Of a stretch of DNA of 64,000 nucleotides, positions 25,246-32,322 are shown one piece after another. Origin of the DNA: Verrucomicrobiaceae bacterium (GTDB lineage: Bacteria > Verrucomicrobiota > Verrucomicrobiia > Verrucomicrobiales > Verrucomicrobiaceae); assembly GCA_016713035.1 (NCBI GenBank), contig JADJPW010000002.1, positions 682,001 through 746,000 on the forward strand, given 5' to 3'. The stretch's first letter is position 1, and every line of letters starts with the position of its first letter. The notes below the pieces were generated by a model. The model ran no database searches. It saw only the letters and a program-made list of their open reading frames with translations, and was not told where the DNA came from. A program made the position numbers and the translations under genes.

Positions 25246-26544
25246 TTAGGCGTAGGCTGTTGTGTTGTTGGATGTGTATGAGTTGAACTGGGTGTCGTGG
25301 GAGCGGCGGAGACCCAAAAAGCGTGGCAAGCAGCGGAGGAGGATGCGTAGGTTCAGCCCAAAACTGCGGTGGACGCTGTAGTAGGCTGCGTGAGCGAGAG
25401 CGGACTCGGCGTCGTTGAGCCCATCGTTGGCTGCATCGGCCAGTGAGAAGACACCAGCGGGTGAGGCGAGCCAGAGCTGCTCAAACTCATCTCCCAGCAT
25501 GGATGCAGCCGCAGAGGTGAGCGGGCGATTTCCCACGAGATGCATGTCTCCGAGCCACACGCGCCAAAGTTGTGGCCAGCGGGCAAAGAGCCCTGAGTGG
25601 CCACTCAGGGTGTGGAGGCCTACCGTGCGTGTGTAGCGATCCTGCGTGCCAGGTGGAGGTAAAATGACCTGTACACGGCCGAAGGCTTCTCTTTGGCGGA
25701 TAAGGCGTGTCCACGCCATGCTCAGTAAAGCGATGGGTGAAGTGAGGAGCATGAGGAGCAGCGCAAGTAGCCGCGTGAACCAACTACTGCGGGCACCGCC
25801 AAAGGGTTGATGCTTCAAACTGGCGAGTAGGAAGTCATCTGTGACTTCGATGAACGAATCGAGGCGCCAATTTTCCAAGCCGGTGCCCCATGCAAAGGAG
25901 TGCGAGACCTCGGTTATGGCACCTACATAGGTCTTCGGCCCGATCCAACTGCCGCGCACTGTGGCCTGACGGTCGATGTAGGCTGCACTCTCGATGATCG
26001 TGCCGGGCAAGATGTGAGCACCCGGACCGATGATGACCTGCGGGCCGATCCATGCCGGTCCCTCGATCGTAGCCGTCGGGGAAATGCGTGCTCTGGTGCT
26101 GATAAACACATCCGCAGCGACGCGGCGCATGGTCAGGGGGGATGCAGTCTCCGCATGGCTGAATTGTTTCAACATCACATCAAAGAGGCCCTCGGTGCTC
26201 TCCCAAAGGGACATTTGTGGCAGTGCAGGCAGCGTATCGAGCACCAGAACGCGGGTGCGTGAATCCGCAGCGAAGAGGCGAGCTTGTTCGATGGAGGGCT
26301 CGCTGGCGACTGGGATCACGGCGATTTTGAGACCCCAGCGACCACCGTTGCCGATGGCGTTGCGGATTTGATCGGGGCGGTCGGCAGCGAGCAGTGTGAC
26401 CTGCTTTACGCCTTCGCTGGCTAGGTGTTCCAGCCACAGCACGAGCAATTCGCGGCCCATGATTGGCAGCAGTGCGAGTGGCTTCATGCGGCGGGCAAAG
26501 CCTGCGGCTTCACGGTGATCTGGGCAGATGAGTACGGCTTTCAT
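25246..26544 (-). CDS. Nucleotidyltransferase / left-handed beta-helix / degenerate sugar-transferase fusion
   Basis: A 432-residue protein in three parts. Residues 1-130 resemble a GlmU/RmlA-type nucleotidyltransferase start (MKPLALLPIMGRELLVLWLEHL) although the catalytic GXGTR-type loop is not convincing. Residues 145-220 are hexapeptide repeats (ATIEGPAWIGPQVIIGPGAH; WIGPKTYVGAITEV). From about residue 245 the sequence parallels the bacterial sugar transferase encoded just upstream: a membrane hairpin LLALLLMLLTSPIALLSM, then LGDMHLVGNRPLT where the active enzyme has GDMSIVGPRPP, and a matching C-terminal helix LRILLRCLPRFLGLR. Catalytic blocks (K-F-R-S-M, D-E-L-P-Q, R-P-G-I) are missing or altered, so it is probably inactive as a transferase. 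A GTG at 26553 is an alternative start. Confidence 0.75.
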   Translation of the reverse strand: MKAVLICPDHREAAGFARRMKPLALLPIMGRELLVLWLEHLASEGVKQVTLLAADRPDQIRNAIGNGGRWGLKIAVIPVASEPSIEQARLFAADSRTRVLVLDTLPALPQMSLWESTEGLFDVMLKQFSHAETASPLTMRRVAADVFISTRARISPTATIEGPAWIGPQVIIGPGAHILPGTIIESAAYIDRQATVRGSWIGPKTYVGAITEVSHSFAWGTGLENWRLDSFIEVTDDFLLASLKHQPFGGARSSWFTRLLALLLMLLTSPIALLSMAWTRLIRQREAFGRVQVILPPPGTQDRYTRTVGLHTLSGHSGLFARWPQLWRVWLGDMHLVGNRPLTSAAASMLGDEFEQLWLASPAGVFSLADAANDGLNDAESALAHAAYYSVHRSFGLNLRILLRCLPRFLGLRRSHDTQFNSYTSNNTTAYA

Positions 26545-26549
26545 AATGA

Positions 26550-27299
26550 TCACATGCCTTTGCCTAGCACGATGGCGGGGACGGTTTTCAGTAAGATCCA
26601 GAGATCGCGCAGGAGCGACTGGCTTTCGATGTAGCGGACATCCAGCGAGACCTGCTCATCGAAGTCGATGGCATTTCGGTCTCCGATTTCCCAGATGCCG
26701 CCTTGGCGTTCGCCCACTTGCCAGAGGCAGGTGATGCCAGGCCGGGCAAAAAGACGGCGGCGGTCGCTGCTGGAGTAGAGAGCCACCTCGCGAGGCAAGG
26801 GTGGGCGCGGGCCGACGATGGACATGTCACCACGCAGCACGTTGATGAACTGCGGAAGCTCGTCGAGAGAGGTCTTGCGGATGAAGCGGCCGATGCGAGT
26901 GACGCGTGGGTCATTCTTCATCTTGAAGGTGATGCCCTGGGCCTTTTCATTTTTTGCCAGCAGGCTAGCGAGCTTCGCCTCCGCATCGACGCACATGGAG
27001 CGGAACTTGAGCATCTCAAACTCTCCGCCGTGCAAACCGACACGTTTTTGTTTGAAGAATACGGGTCCGCCATCGCGACGAATGAGCAGTGACATGAGGA
27101 TGAACACTGGAGAGGCCATTATTAGGCATGCGAGGCTGATCACGATGTCGAAGAGGCGCTTCGCTGCGTGGGTGCCGTTCACGAGAGCCAGCCAGCTCCA
27201 GCGTTTCAGATTCATTGCCAGACGCATGCGGATGCGGCCGATGCGGCTCTGCGCCTGGATGAGGCGTAGGGCTTGTAGTTCGGCGAGTGCGTGTGTCAT
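26550..27299 (-). CDS. Initiating sugar (polyprenyl-phosphate hexose-1-phosphate) transferase
   Basis: A 249-residue PssY/WcaJ-like enzyme of the bacterial sugar-transferase family that loads the first sugar-phosphate onto undecaprenyl phosphate. It shows one membrane segment (RLFDIVISLACLIMASPVFI), the family blocks KQKRVG, EFEMLKFRSMCVDAEAKL, NDPRVTRIGRFIRKTSLDEL-PQ, LRGDMSIVGPRPPLPREV and ARPGITCLWQV, and the C-terminal DVRYIESQSLLRDLWIL. It is first in a seven-gene operon and thus probably starts repeat-unit synthesis for the locus. The start at 27299 leaves about 45 residues before the membrane helix; the nearby dyad element supports it (36 bp). Confidence 0.93.
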   Translation of the reverse strand: MTHALAELQALRLIQAQSRIGRIRMRLAMNLKRWSWLALVNGTHAAKRLFDIVISLACLIMASPVFILMSLLIRRDGGPVFFKQKRVGLHGGEFEMLKFRSMCVDAEAKLASLLAKNEKAQGITFKMKNDPRVTRIGRFIRKTSLDELPQFINVLRGDMSIVGPRPPLPREVALYSSSDRRRLFARPGITCLWQVGERQGGIWEIGDRNAIDFDEQVSLDVRYIESQSLLRDLWILLKTVPAIVLGKGM

Positions 27300-27334
27300 G
27301 ACGGGAGAGTGATGTGCTTTCAGAGTTTGTATTT

Positions 27335-27350
27335 ACCCGCAGCTGTGGGG
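27335..27350 (-). promoter_or_regulatory. Dyad element copy 8 (ACCCGCAGCTGTGGGG)
   Basis: Left edge 36 bp upstream of the ATG at 27299. Its centre is CAGCTG instead of CAGGTG. It lies in the 53-bp gap between two minus-strand genes. Confidence 0.65.
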
Positions 27351-27352
27351 GA

Positions 27353-28636
27353 TCAGGCTGCTGGGCGATGTAGGGATGAGATCCGTTCACCTTGATTCCC
27401 CACGAAATGATGTGCCTTCATCGAAGGCCTAGATTCTCCACTCCAGGCTTTGGGATGCCGCGTGGACGACACTTCATGAAACATTTTTTCCAGGTCGGAG
27501 ATGTAAGCATCGAAGTCATAACGCTCAGAAACGAGCTGGAGGCCATTTTGACCGAGCTGGCGGGCTTTTGCTTTGTTTTGGAGGAGATCATCCATGCGGG
27601 CGGCGAAGGAGTCGCGATCCATCCAGGGCACGAGGTGGCCGTTGTAGCCGTCGATGAGCCAGTCTTTGATGCCGCCCGCATCAAAGGCGACGACGGGCAA
27701 TGCGTAGCGCATGACCTCAAGTCCAATAGTGGCGATGGGCTCCGGCCAGACGCTGCTGAGTGCCACGACGCTGCACTCACGGTAGTAAGCCTTCAGTTCC
27801 TCCTGGGGGATGAAGCCTTTGAAGTGAACACGATCCGCGAGGCCGAGTTTGCGGCTGAGATCCTCACAGTAGGCCTTGTGATTGCCGTCACCGAGGATGA
27901 TGCACTCAAACTTGCTCTTCACTTTGGCGAGGGACTCCAGGAGCACATCCACACCTTTGCCACGGATGATCTGGCCAGCGTAGAGGATCAAATTGCGATC
28001 ACTGAAGTTGCTGCGGAGTGTGGGATCACCCATTCGCGGTACGGGAGCATGAATCTCGATCCGTTTGGCGTCGAAGCCATTATTCAGCAGCTCATCCCGC
28101 ATGTATTCGGTGACGACGACCATGCGGTCAAAGCGGCGATTCAGAGCGATCTCGCGCTTCTTTTCGCGGTAACTCACATATTTGAGCGGGAAGCCGCCTC
28201 CATTGTTTTTTACCACACAGGCACCACAGCCGATGGCGCAGTAGAGACTGGCTGCGCGGGTGCAGATCTTCCGCGTGAAGTAGTCATACTTATAACTACG
28301 CATGCAGTAGATGTCGTGGTCATGTACCATGCGGATGAGTGGCACCCCGCTCTCCACAAGTGCCTGAATGACCCTCAAATCGGCCATTTTATGCACATAG
28401 ACGGCATCCGGTTTGAAAGCAGCGAGCGCGGAACGAGTGCGGGCAGCGGTATCTCCTTCTAGGGCGAAGAGTCGTGTGAAAACCTGCTTCCAGCCTTCTT
28501 CATTCTTTCCCGTGCTAGGACCGTGGAGGAGGGCGATGTCGTGACCACGCTGGCTGAGCTGCTCGGCGGTGATGTAGGCATTCGCTTCTGCCCCGGCGAG
28601 GGCTCCGAAGCGTTCGTGGACATAGAGGAGTTTCAT
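27353..28636 (-). CDS. GT4 family glycosyltransferase
   Basis: A 427-residue GT-B enzyme starting MKLLYVHERFGALAGAEANA with the N-terminal glycine loop. The middle contains a Cys-rich stretch (ICTRAASLYCAIGCGACVVK), unusual for GT4 enzymes and possibly a metal or Fe-S site, though no standard motif is complete. The donor half has NLILYAGQIIRGKGVDVLLE, ECIILGDGNHK and EPIATIGLEVMRYALPVVAF. A dyad element is 39 bp upstream of the ATG at 28636, which is preferred over the in-frame start at 28657. It forms a single-gene unit at the right end of the polysaccharide locus. Confidence 0.9.
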   Translation of the reverse strand: MKLLYVHERFGALAGAEANAYITAEQLSQRGHDIALLHGPSTGKNEEGWKQVFTRLFALEGDTAARTRSALAAFKPDAVYVHKMADLRVIQALVESGVPLIRMVHDHDIYCMRSYKYDYFTRKICTRAASLYCAIGCGACVVKNNGGGFPLKYVSYREKKREIALNRRFDRMVVVTEYMRDELLNNGFDAKRIEIHAPVPRMGDPTLRSNFSDRNLILYAGQIIRGKGVDVLLESLAKVKSKFECIILGDGNHKAYCEDLSRKLGLADRVHFKGFIPQEELKAYYRECSVVALSSVWPEPIATIGLEVMRYALPVVAFDAGGIKDWLIDGYNGHLVPWMDRDSFAARMDDLLQNKAKARQLGQNGLQLVSERYDFDAYISDLEKMFHEVSSTRHPKAWSGESRPSMKAHHFVGNQGERISSLHRPAA

Positions 28637-28674
28637 GAGGCGGTGAAGCTCATGCACTTCTCAAGAGGTGAAAT

Positions 28675-28690
28675 CCCCACAGGTGGGTGG
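28675..28690 (-). promoter_or_regulatory. Dyad element copy 9 (CCCCACAGGTGGGTGG)
   Basis: Left edge exactly 39 bp upstream of the ATG at 28636; identical to the copy at 7383. It also lies in the divergent gap before the FIST gene (28830), about 140 bp away from it. Confidence 0.72.
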
Positions 28691-28751
28691 AGAGCTAGAT
28701 CGGCGCGATCACAAGGAGACGAAACTCTGTGGGGCTGGGAAAGATGGGCTC

Positions 28752-28781
28752 TCCCCCCATCCCCCCCACAAATGGGGGGGA
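28752..28781. repeat. C-run/G-run palindrome (REP-like) before the FIST gene
   Basis: Strings of six and seven C are followed, after ACAAAT, by seven G; several alternative hairpins are possible. The centre reads CCCCACA-AA-TGGGGGG, which happens to fit the dyad family, but runs of C and G make that weak. It lies 50 bp upstream of the FIST start and may be a REP-like extragenic palindrome. Confidence 0.4.
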
Positions 28782-28829
28782 GGACTTGGGGGTGGCGATG
28801 AAGCATCTTGAAGGACGAACCCACTCCCT

Positions 28830-30020
28830 ATGCTCTCCTTCTTCTCTGCCAGCACACGTATGGTCAATTCTCGGAACGCGATCTCCGAGTGTCTCGAATC
28901 CGCACTCGGCGCGGAGAAGTCCTGTGATCTCGTCATGCTTAGTGCCTCGATCGGCCATGATTACCAGGCATTGATCGACCAAGTGCGCGAGCTAGCGCCT
29001 GGAGCACGCGTCGTGGGTGCTTCTTGCTGCGGGATTGTAGGCAAAGAAGGTGTGAGCGAGTCGATGAAGGACGTGGCGCTGATGGCGGTGCGCGGAAAAG
29101 AGTTCGCCGTGGCGCATGTAGATGACATCCATGGGCGGAACGCCTTTCAAAAGGCAGCGGAGCTGGCGCAGCAGCTCAAGTCGCAGCAGCCAGGCATCAA
29201 TATGATTCATTTCCTCGCCTCAGGGATCGACATCGCGAATGACCAAGCCATCGCGGGCATCGAATCGGTCTTCGGGCCAGAGGTGACGATCTTTGGAGCC
29301 ACATCCTCAGACAACATGCGTGGTGTGGTGAGTTATCAGATGGTGGATGGCACGGTGTATGAGCACGCGGCATGGGCGGTGGGCTTTGCGGACCCGACTT
29401 TGAGCGTTGAGACACAGGCCACGCATGGTTTTATGGCAGTGGGCGAGCCGATGACGGTAACGAAGGCGGATGGGACGCGAATCATCGAGCTGAATGGCAA
29501 GCCAGCCTGGCAGGAATACACCGCACGCCTCGATCTGGATGCCGCGACGGCTAGCTGTGGCGACTCGATCCCCGTCGGGGCGCTAGCAGAGCAATTACCT
29601 GCTGATCAAGCCGCTGAGTATGGCAATCCGCACATCCTACGCGTGGTGACGAAGCGCGATGCGGATGGCGCGATGCATTACGCGACGGAAATCCGCGAAG
29701 GTACCAAGCTGTGGCTCACTGTGCGTGATGAGGAGCGAATCTTTGCCGACATGGACCGCATGATGACGCAGATGAACGAGCGTGCCGGTGGCCAGAAGCC
29801 TGTGGCGGTCTTTCATGCCGATTGTTTGGCCCGTGGACGCTATCTTTTTAATCGTGTGATGAAGGAAGAGCTGGTGAGTCGCATGCAGTTCCCGCTGAGC
29901 ACGGATGGCATCGTGCCACCGTGGCTGGGAATGTATGGTTTTGGCGAGTTTGCCCGCCTCGGTGGAGCAAATACCTACCACAACTACACCACGGCGATCT
30001 ACGCGATCTACCGCCGCTGA
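28830..30020 (+). CDS. FIST-domain sensory protein
   Basis: A 396-residue soluble protein with FIST_N (about residues 30-215: ARVVGASCCGIVGKEGVSES; MIHFLASGIDIAND; VTIFGATSSDNMRGVVSYQM) and FIST_C (about 220-375: PVAVFHADCLARGRYLFNRV; GMYGFGEFA). FIST domains are thought to bind small ligands, probably amino acids, upstream of two-component signalling. The next gene, 15 bases downstream on the same strand, is a hybrid histidine kinase, which is the usual partner. It is probably not part of the polysaccharide locus, although its divergent promoter region is shared with a GT4 gene. A later start (28860, MVNSRNAI) is possible. Confidence 0.9.
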   Translation: MLSFFSASTRMVNSRNAISECLESALGAEKSCDLVMLSASIGHDYQALIDQVRELAPGARVVGASCCGIVGKEGVSESMKDVALMAVRGKEFAVAHVDDIHGRNAFQKAAELAQQLKSQQPGINMIHFLASGIDIANDQAIAGIESVFGPEVTIFGATSSDNMRGVVSYQMVDGTVYEHAAWAVGFADPTLSVETQATHGFMAVGEPMTVTKADGTRIIELNGKPAWQEYTARLDLDAATASCGDSIPVGALAEQLPADQAAEYGNPHILRVVTKRDADGAMHYATEIREGTKLWLTVRDEERIFADMDRMMTQMNERAGGQKPVAVFHADCLARGRYLFNRVMKEELVSRMQFPLSTDGIVPPWLGMYGFGEFARLGGANTYHNYTTAIYAIYRR

Positions 30021-30034
30021 GAAGAATAGCCGTC

Positions 30035-32260
30035 ATGCTCACTGCACCCCACACTGGAGAAAGACTGCCGTACGAAGAGCTGCTGGAGCGCTACGAGGCG
30101 CTACAACTCCGTGTGACGCGGTTTTCCACGGTGGAGCAGCGGTTGGTGGATGCGCAGTATCAGCTCGATGAGGAATTGGGCCGCTTCGCCCGGATTCATG
30201 CTTTTGCTTCAAAAGCCATCCATGTGCGCAGTGATCAGGACTTTGCCGACATGGTGGCAGAGGCGGTGTTGGATGTGTTTGAGCAGGAATTCAGTCTTTT
30301 TTGGCCTATTGATGAGAGTGGGCAGATGATGGTGGACCCGATGGCAGTTCAGGGACTGAAAGCGTCACCACCAGAACTCACAGACCTGACGGTGTGGATC
30401 GAGGATCGGTTACAGCATATGACGTCGCAGACAAAAGTGGTGCCGAAGGAGCTGCTGGAGCGTTTGCCATCTAGTTTTGACTTTGCCCATCTGGTGATTG
30501 GTTTCTGTCAGGATCAAACTGGTAAACGCATCGCTGTGGTGATCACGGGTATCAGCCGAGAGAAGGCAGATTTTCACACGCCGCTGATGTTGGAGCGCAT
30601 CCAGTCGTTTCAAGTCTTTGTGCAGAAGGTTTCGAGTCTCTCGATGAATCGCCGTAATAATGCGATCATAGCAAGGCAGATGCTGCACATCCAGCAATCG
30701 GAAGAGCGGCTGAAGTTAGCCATTGAAGGCAGCAACACGGGTTTCTGGGACTGGGATCTACTCACTGGGCAGGTGGTATTCTCTCCCCTGTGGAAGTCTA
30801 TGCTGGGGTATGCGGATGATGAGATCGGGACTGCACCGGAGGAATGGGAGTCTCGCATGCACCCGGAGGACCGTGAGCGAAGCATGGAGCGTGTAGAGAG
30901 GCATCTGCACGGCGAGACGCCGGTTTTTGATAATCTGGCCCGCATGAGGCATAAAGATGGCCACTTTGTATGGATCATGGCCCGCGGTCGTGCGCTGCGT
31001 GATACACAGGGCACGGTGTATCGTTTTGTGGGCACACACTTTGATATGACGCAGCAAAAAGCGCTGGAGCAGCGCCTGCGTGAGGCTGAGGACCTGCAAC
31101 GCATTGCTCGTGAGCAGGCAGAGGCCGCTAGCCGTGCGAAAAGCATCTTTGTGGCGAGCATGAGCCATGAAATCCGCACGCCGATGAATGGTGTGCTCGG
31201 GATGCTACAGCTTCTTCACGATACACCACTTTCGGAGTCGCAAACGGAGCTGGTGGTCAATGCTGAAAAGTCCGCCACGGCGCTGCTGGATGTCATCGGA
31301 GACATTCTGGACCTTTCGAAGGTAGAGGCTGGCAAGATCGACCTCGAATCCCAGCCTTTCCAGCCAGCGGCCTTGTTTGAAGAGGTGAGCACACTGATGA
31401 AAGTGCGCTCTGAGGCCAAAGACCTTCAACTAAGGCTCAGTCTGCCTACAGCAATGCCGGCATGGGTCAAAGGTGATCCTGGAAGGCTACGGCAGATCCT
31501 GATCAACCTCATCGGCAATGCGATCAAATTCACCGATCAAGGCAGTGTGACGGTGGAGGTGGAAACAAGCCCCGTAATAGGCCCCCAAGCACTGGTAAAC
31601 CTAGAGGTGACTGTGCGTGACACGGGCATCGGATTCTCTGAAGGATTCATCGAGCATCTGTTCCAGCCATTCAGCCAACATGATGGCTCCACGAAGCGCC
31701 GCCACGATGGCACGGGACTCGGGCTGGCGATCTCTCGCTCGCTCATCGAGCTGATGGGCGGCCGTATCGCGGCGAAGAGCCGTCCAGGCGAAGGCTCAGA
31801 ATTCCGCATCACGCTGTGTCTGCCGGTGACAGAGGCTCCGCAAGATTACACAAGAGAGAAGCCTGCCGCACCGGCGTCACTTCAGTTCGAAGGACGTGTG
31901 CTCGTGGTCGAAGATAATCCCATGGGGCAAACGGTCGCGAAGCTGATGCTGCAAAAATTTGGCTTCAGTGTCGATTTGGCCGCCAATGGCCAAGAAGGTG
32001 CCGCTTTGGCGCGGACGGGTGATTACCGATTTGTTTTGATGGATTGCCAAATGCCGGTGATGGACGGTTTTGAAGCCACCGCAGCTATTCGCGAAGCCGA
32101 ATCCCATACTGGACATGCGTCTGTGCCGATCGTGGCGCTGACCGCGAATGTACAGCCATCTGATATCGAAAAGTGCCTGCAATGTGGCATGAATGACTTT
32201 CTCCCGAAACCGCTGCGCAAGGATGCGCTGGTGGCAAAGATGGTGAAGTGGGTGGTGTAG
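30035..32260 (+). CDS. Hybrid sensor histidine kinase (GAF-like, PAS, HisKA, HATPase, REC)
   Basis: A 741-residue soluble kinase. An N-terminal coiled coil is followed by a GAF-like region (about 55-205), a PAS fold of the PAS_3 type (about 215-340: AIEGSNTGFWDWDLLTGQ; GHFVWIMARGRALRDTQG), HisKA with His378 in SMSHEIRTPMNGVLGML, HATPase (LIGNAIKFTDQG; DTGIGFSEGF; GTGLGLAISRSLIELMGG) and a C-terminal receiver with phospho-acceptor Asp670 in VLMDCQMPVMDG. There are no membrane segments, so the signal is cytoplasmic, presumably delivered by the FIST protein encoded 15 bases upstream. The start at 30035 avoids overlap with that gene. Downstream output is not encoded nearby. Confidence 0.92.
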   Translation: MLTAPHTGERLPYEELLERYEALQLRVTRFSTVEQRLVDAQYQLDEELGRFARIHAFASKAIHVRSDQDFADMVAEAVLDVFEQEFSLFWPIDESGQMMVDPMAVQGLKASPPELTDLTVWIEDRLQHMTSQTKVVPKELLERLPSSFDFAHLVIGFCQDQTGKRIAVVITGISREKADFHTPLMLERIQSFQVFVQKVSSLSMNRRNNAIIARQMLHIQQSEERLKLAIEGSNTGFWDWDLLTGQVVFSPLWKSMLGYADDEIGTAPEEWESRMHPEDRERSMERVERHLHGETPVFDNLARMRHKDGHFVWIMARGRALRDTQGTVYRFVGTHFDMTQQKALEQRLREAEDLQRIAREQAEAASRAKSIFVASMSHEIRTPMNGVLGMLQLLHDTPLSESQTELVVNAEKSATALLDVIGDILDLSKVEAGKIDLESQPFQPAALFEEVSTLMKVRSEAKDLQLRLSLPTAMPAWVKGDPGRLRQILINLIGNAIKFTDQGSVTVEVETSPVIGPQALVNLEVTVRDTGIGFSEGFIEHLFQPFSQHDGSTKRRHDGTGLGLAISRSLIELMGGRIAAKSRPGEGSEFRITLCLPVTEAPQDYTREKPAAPASLQFEGRVLVVEDNPMGQTVAKLMLQKFGFSVDLAANGQEGAALARTGDYRFVLMDCQMPVMDGFEATAAIREAESHTGHASVPIVALTANVQPSDIEKCLQCGMNDFLPKPLRKDALVAKMVKWVV

Positions 32261-32322
32261 CCTGTCTTTGGCCCGCTTCGCCTTCCCACTGCCTGGAATG
32301 CGAAGATGTGACTCGGCCACTC

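Noticed and set aside
2296..28690. Sigma-54 promoter interpretation of the dyad element
   Set aside because: No GG-N10-GC core with the TGGCAC/TTGCA arrangement on either strand in the copies; symmetry suits a dimeric protein site better.
2296..28690. CRISPR-like or transposon-end interpretation of the nine dyads
   Set aside because: Copies are dispersed at promoter positions, one per transcription unit, with no spacers, target duplications or internal genes.
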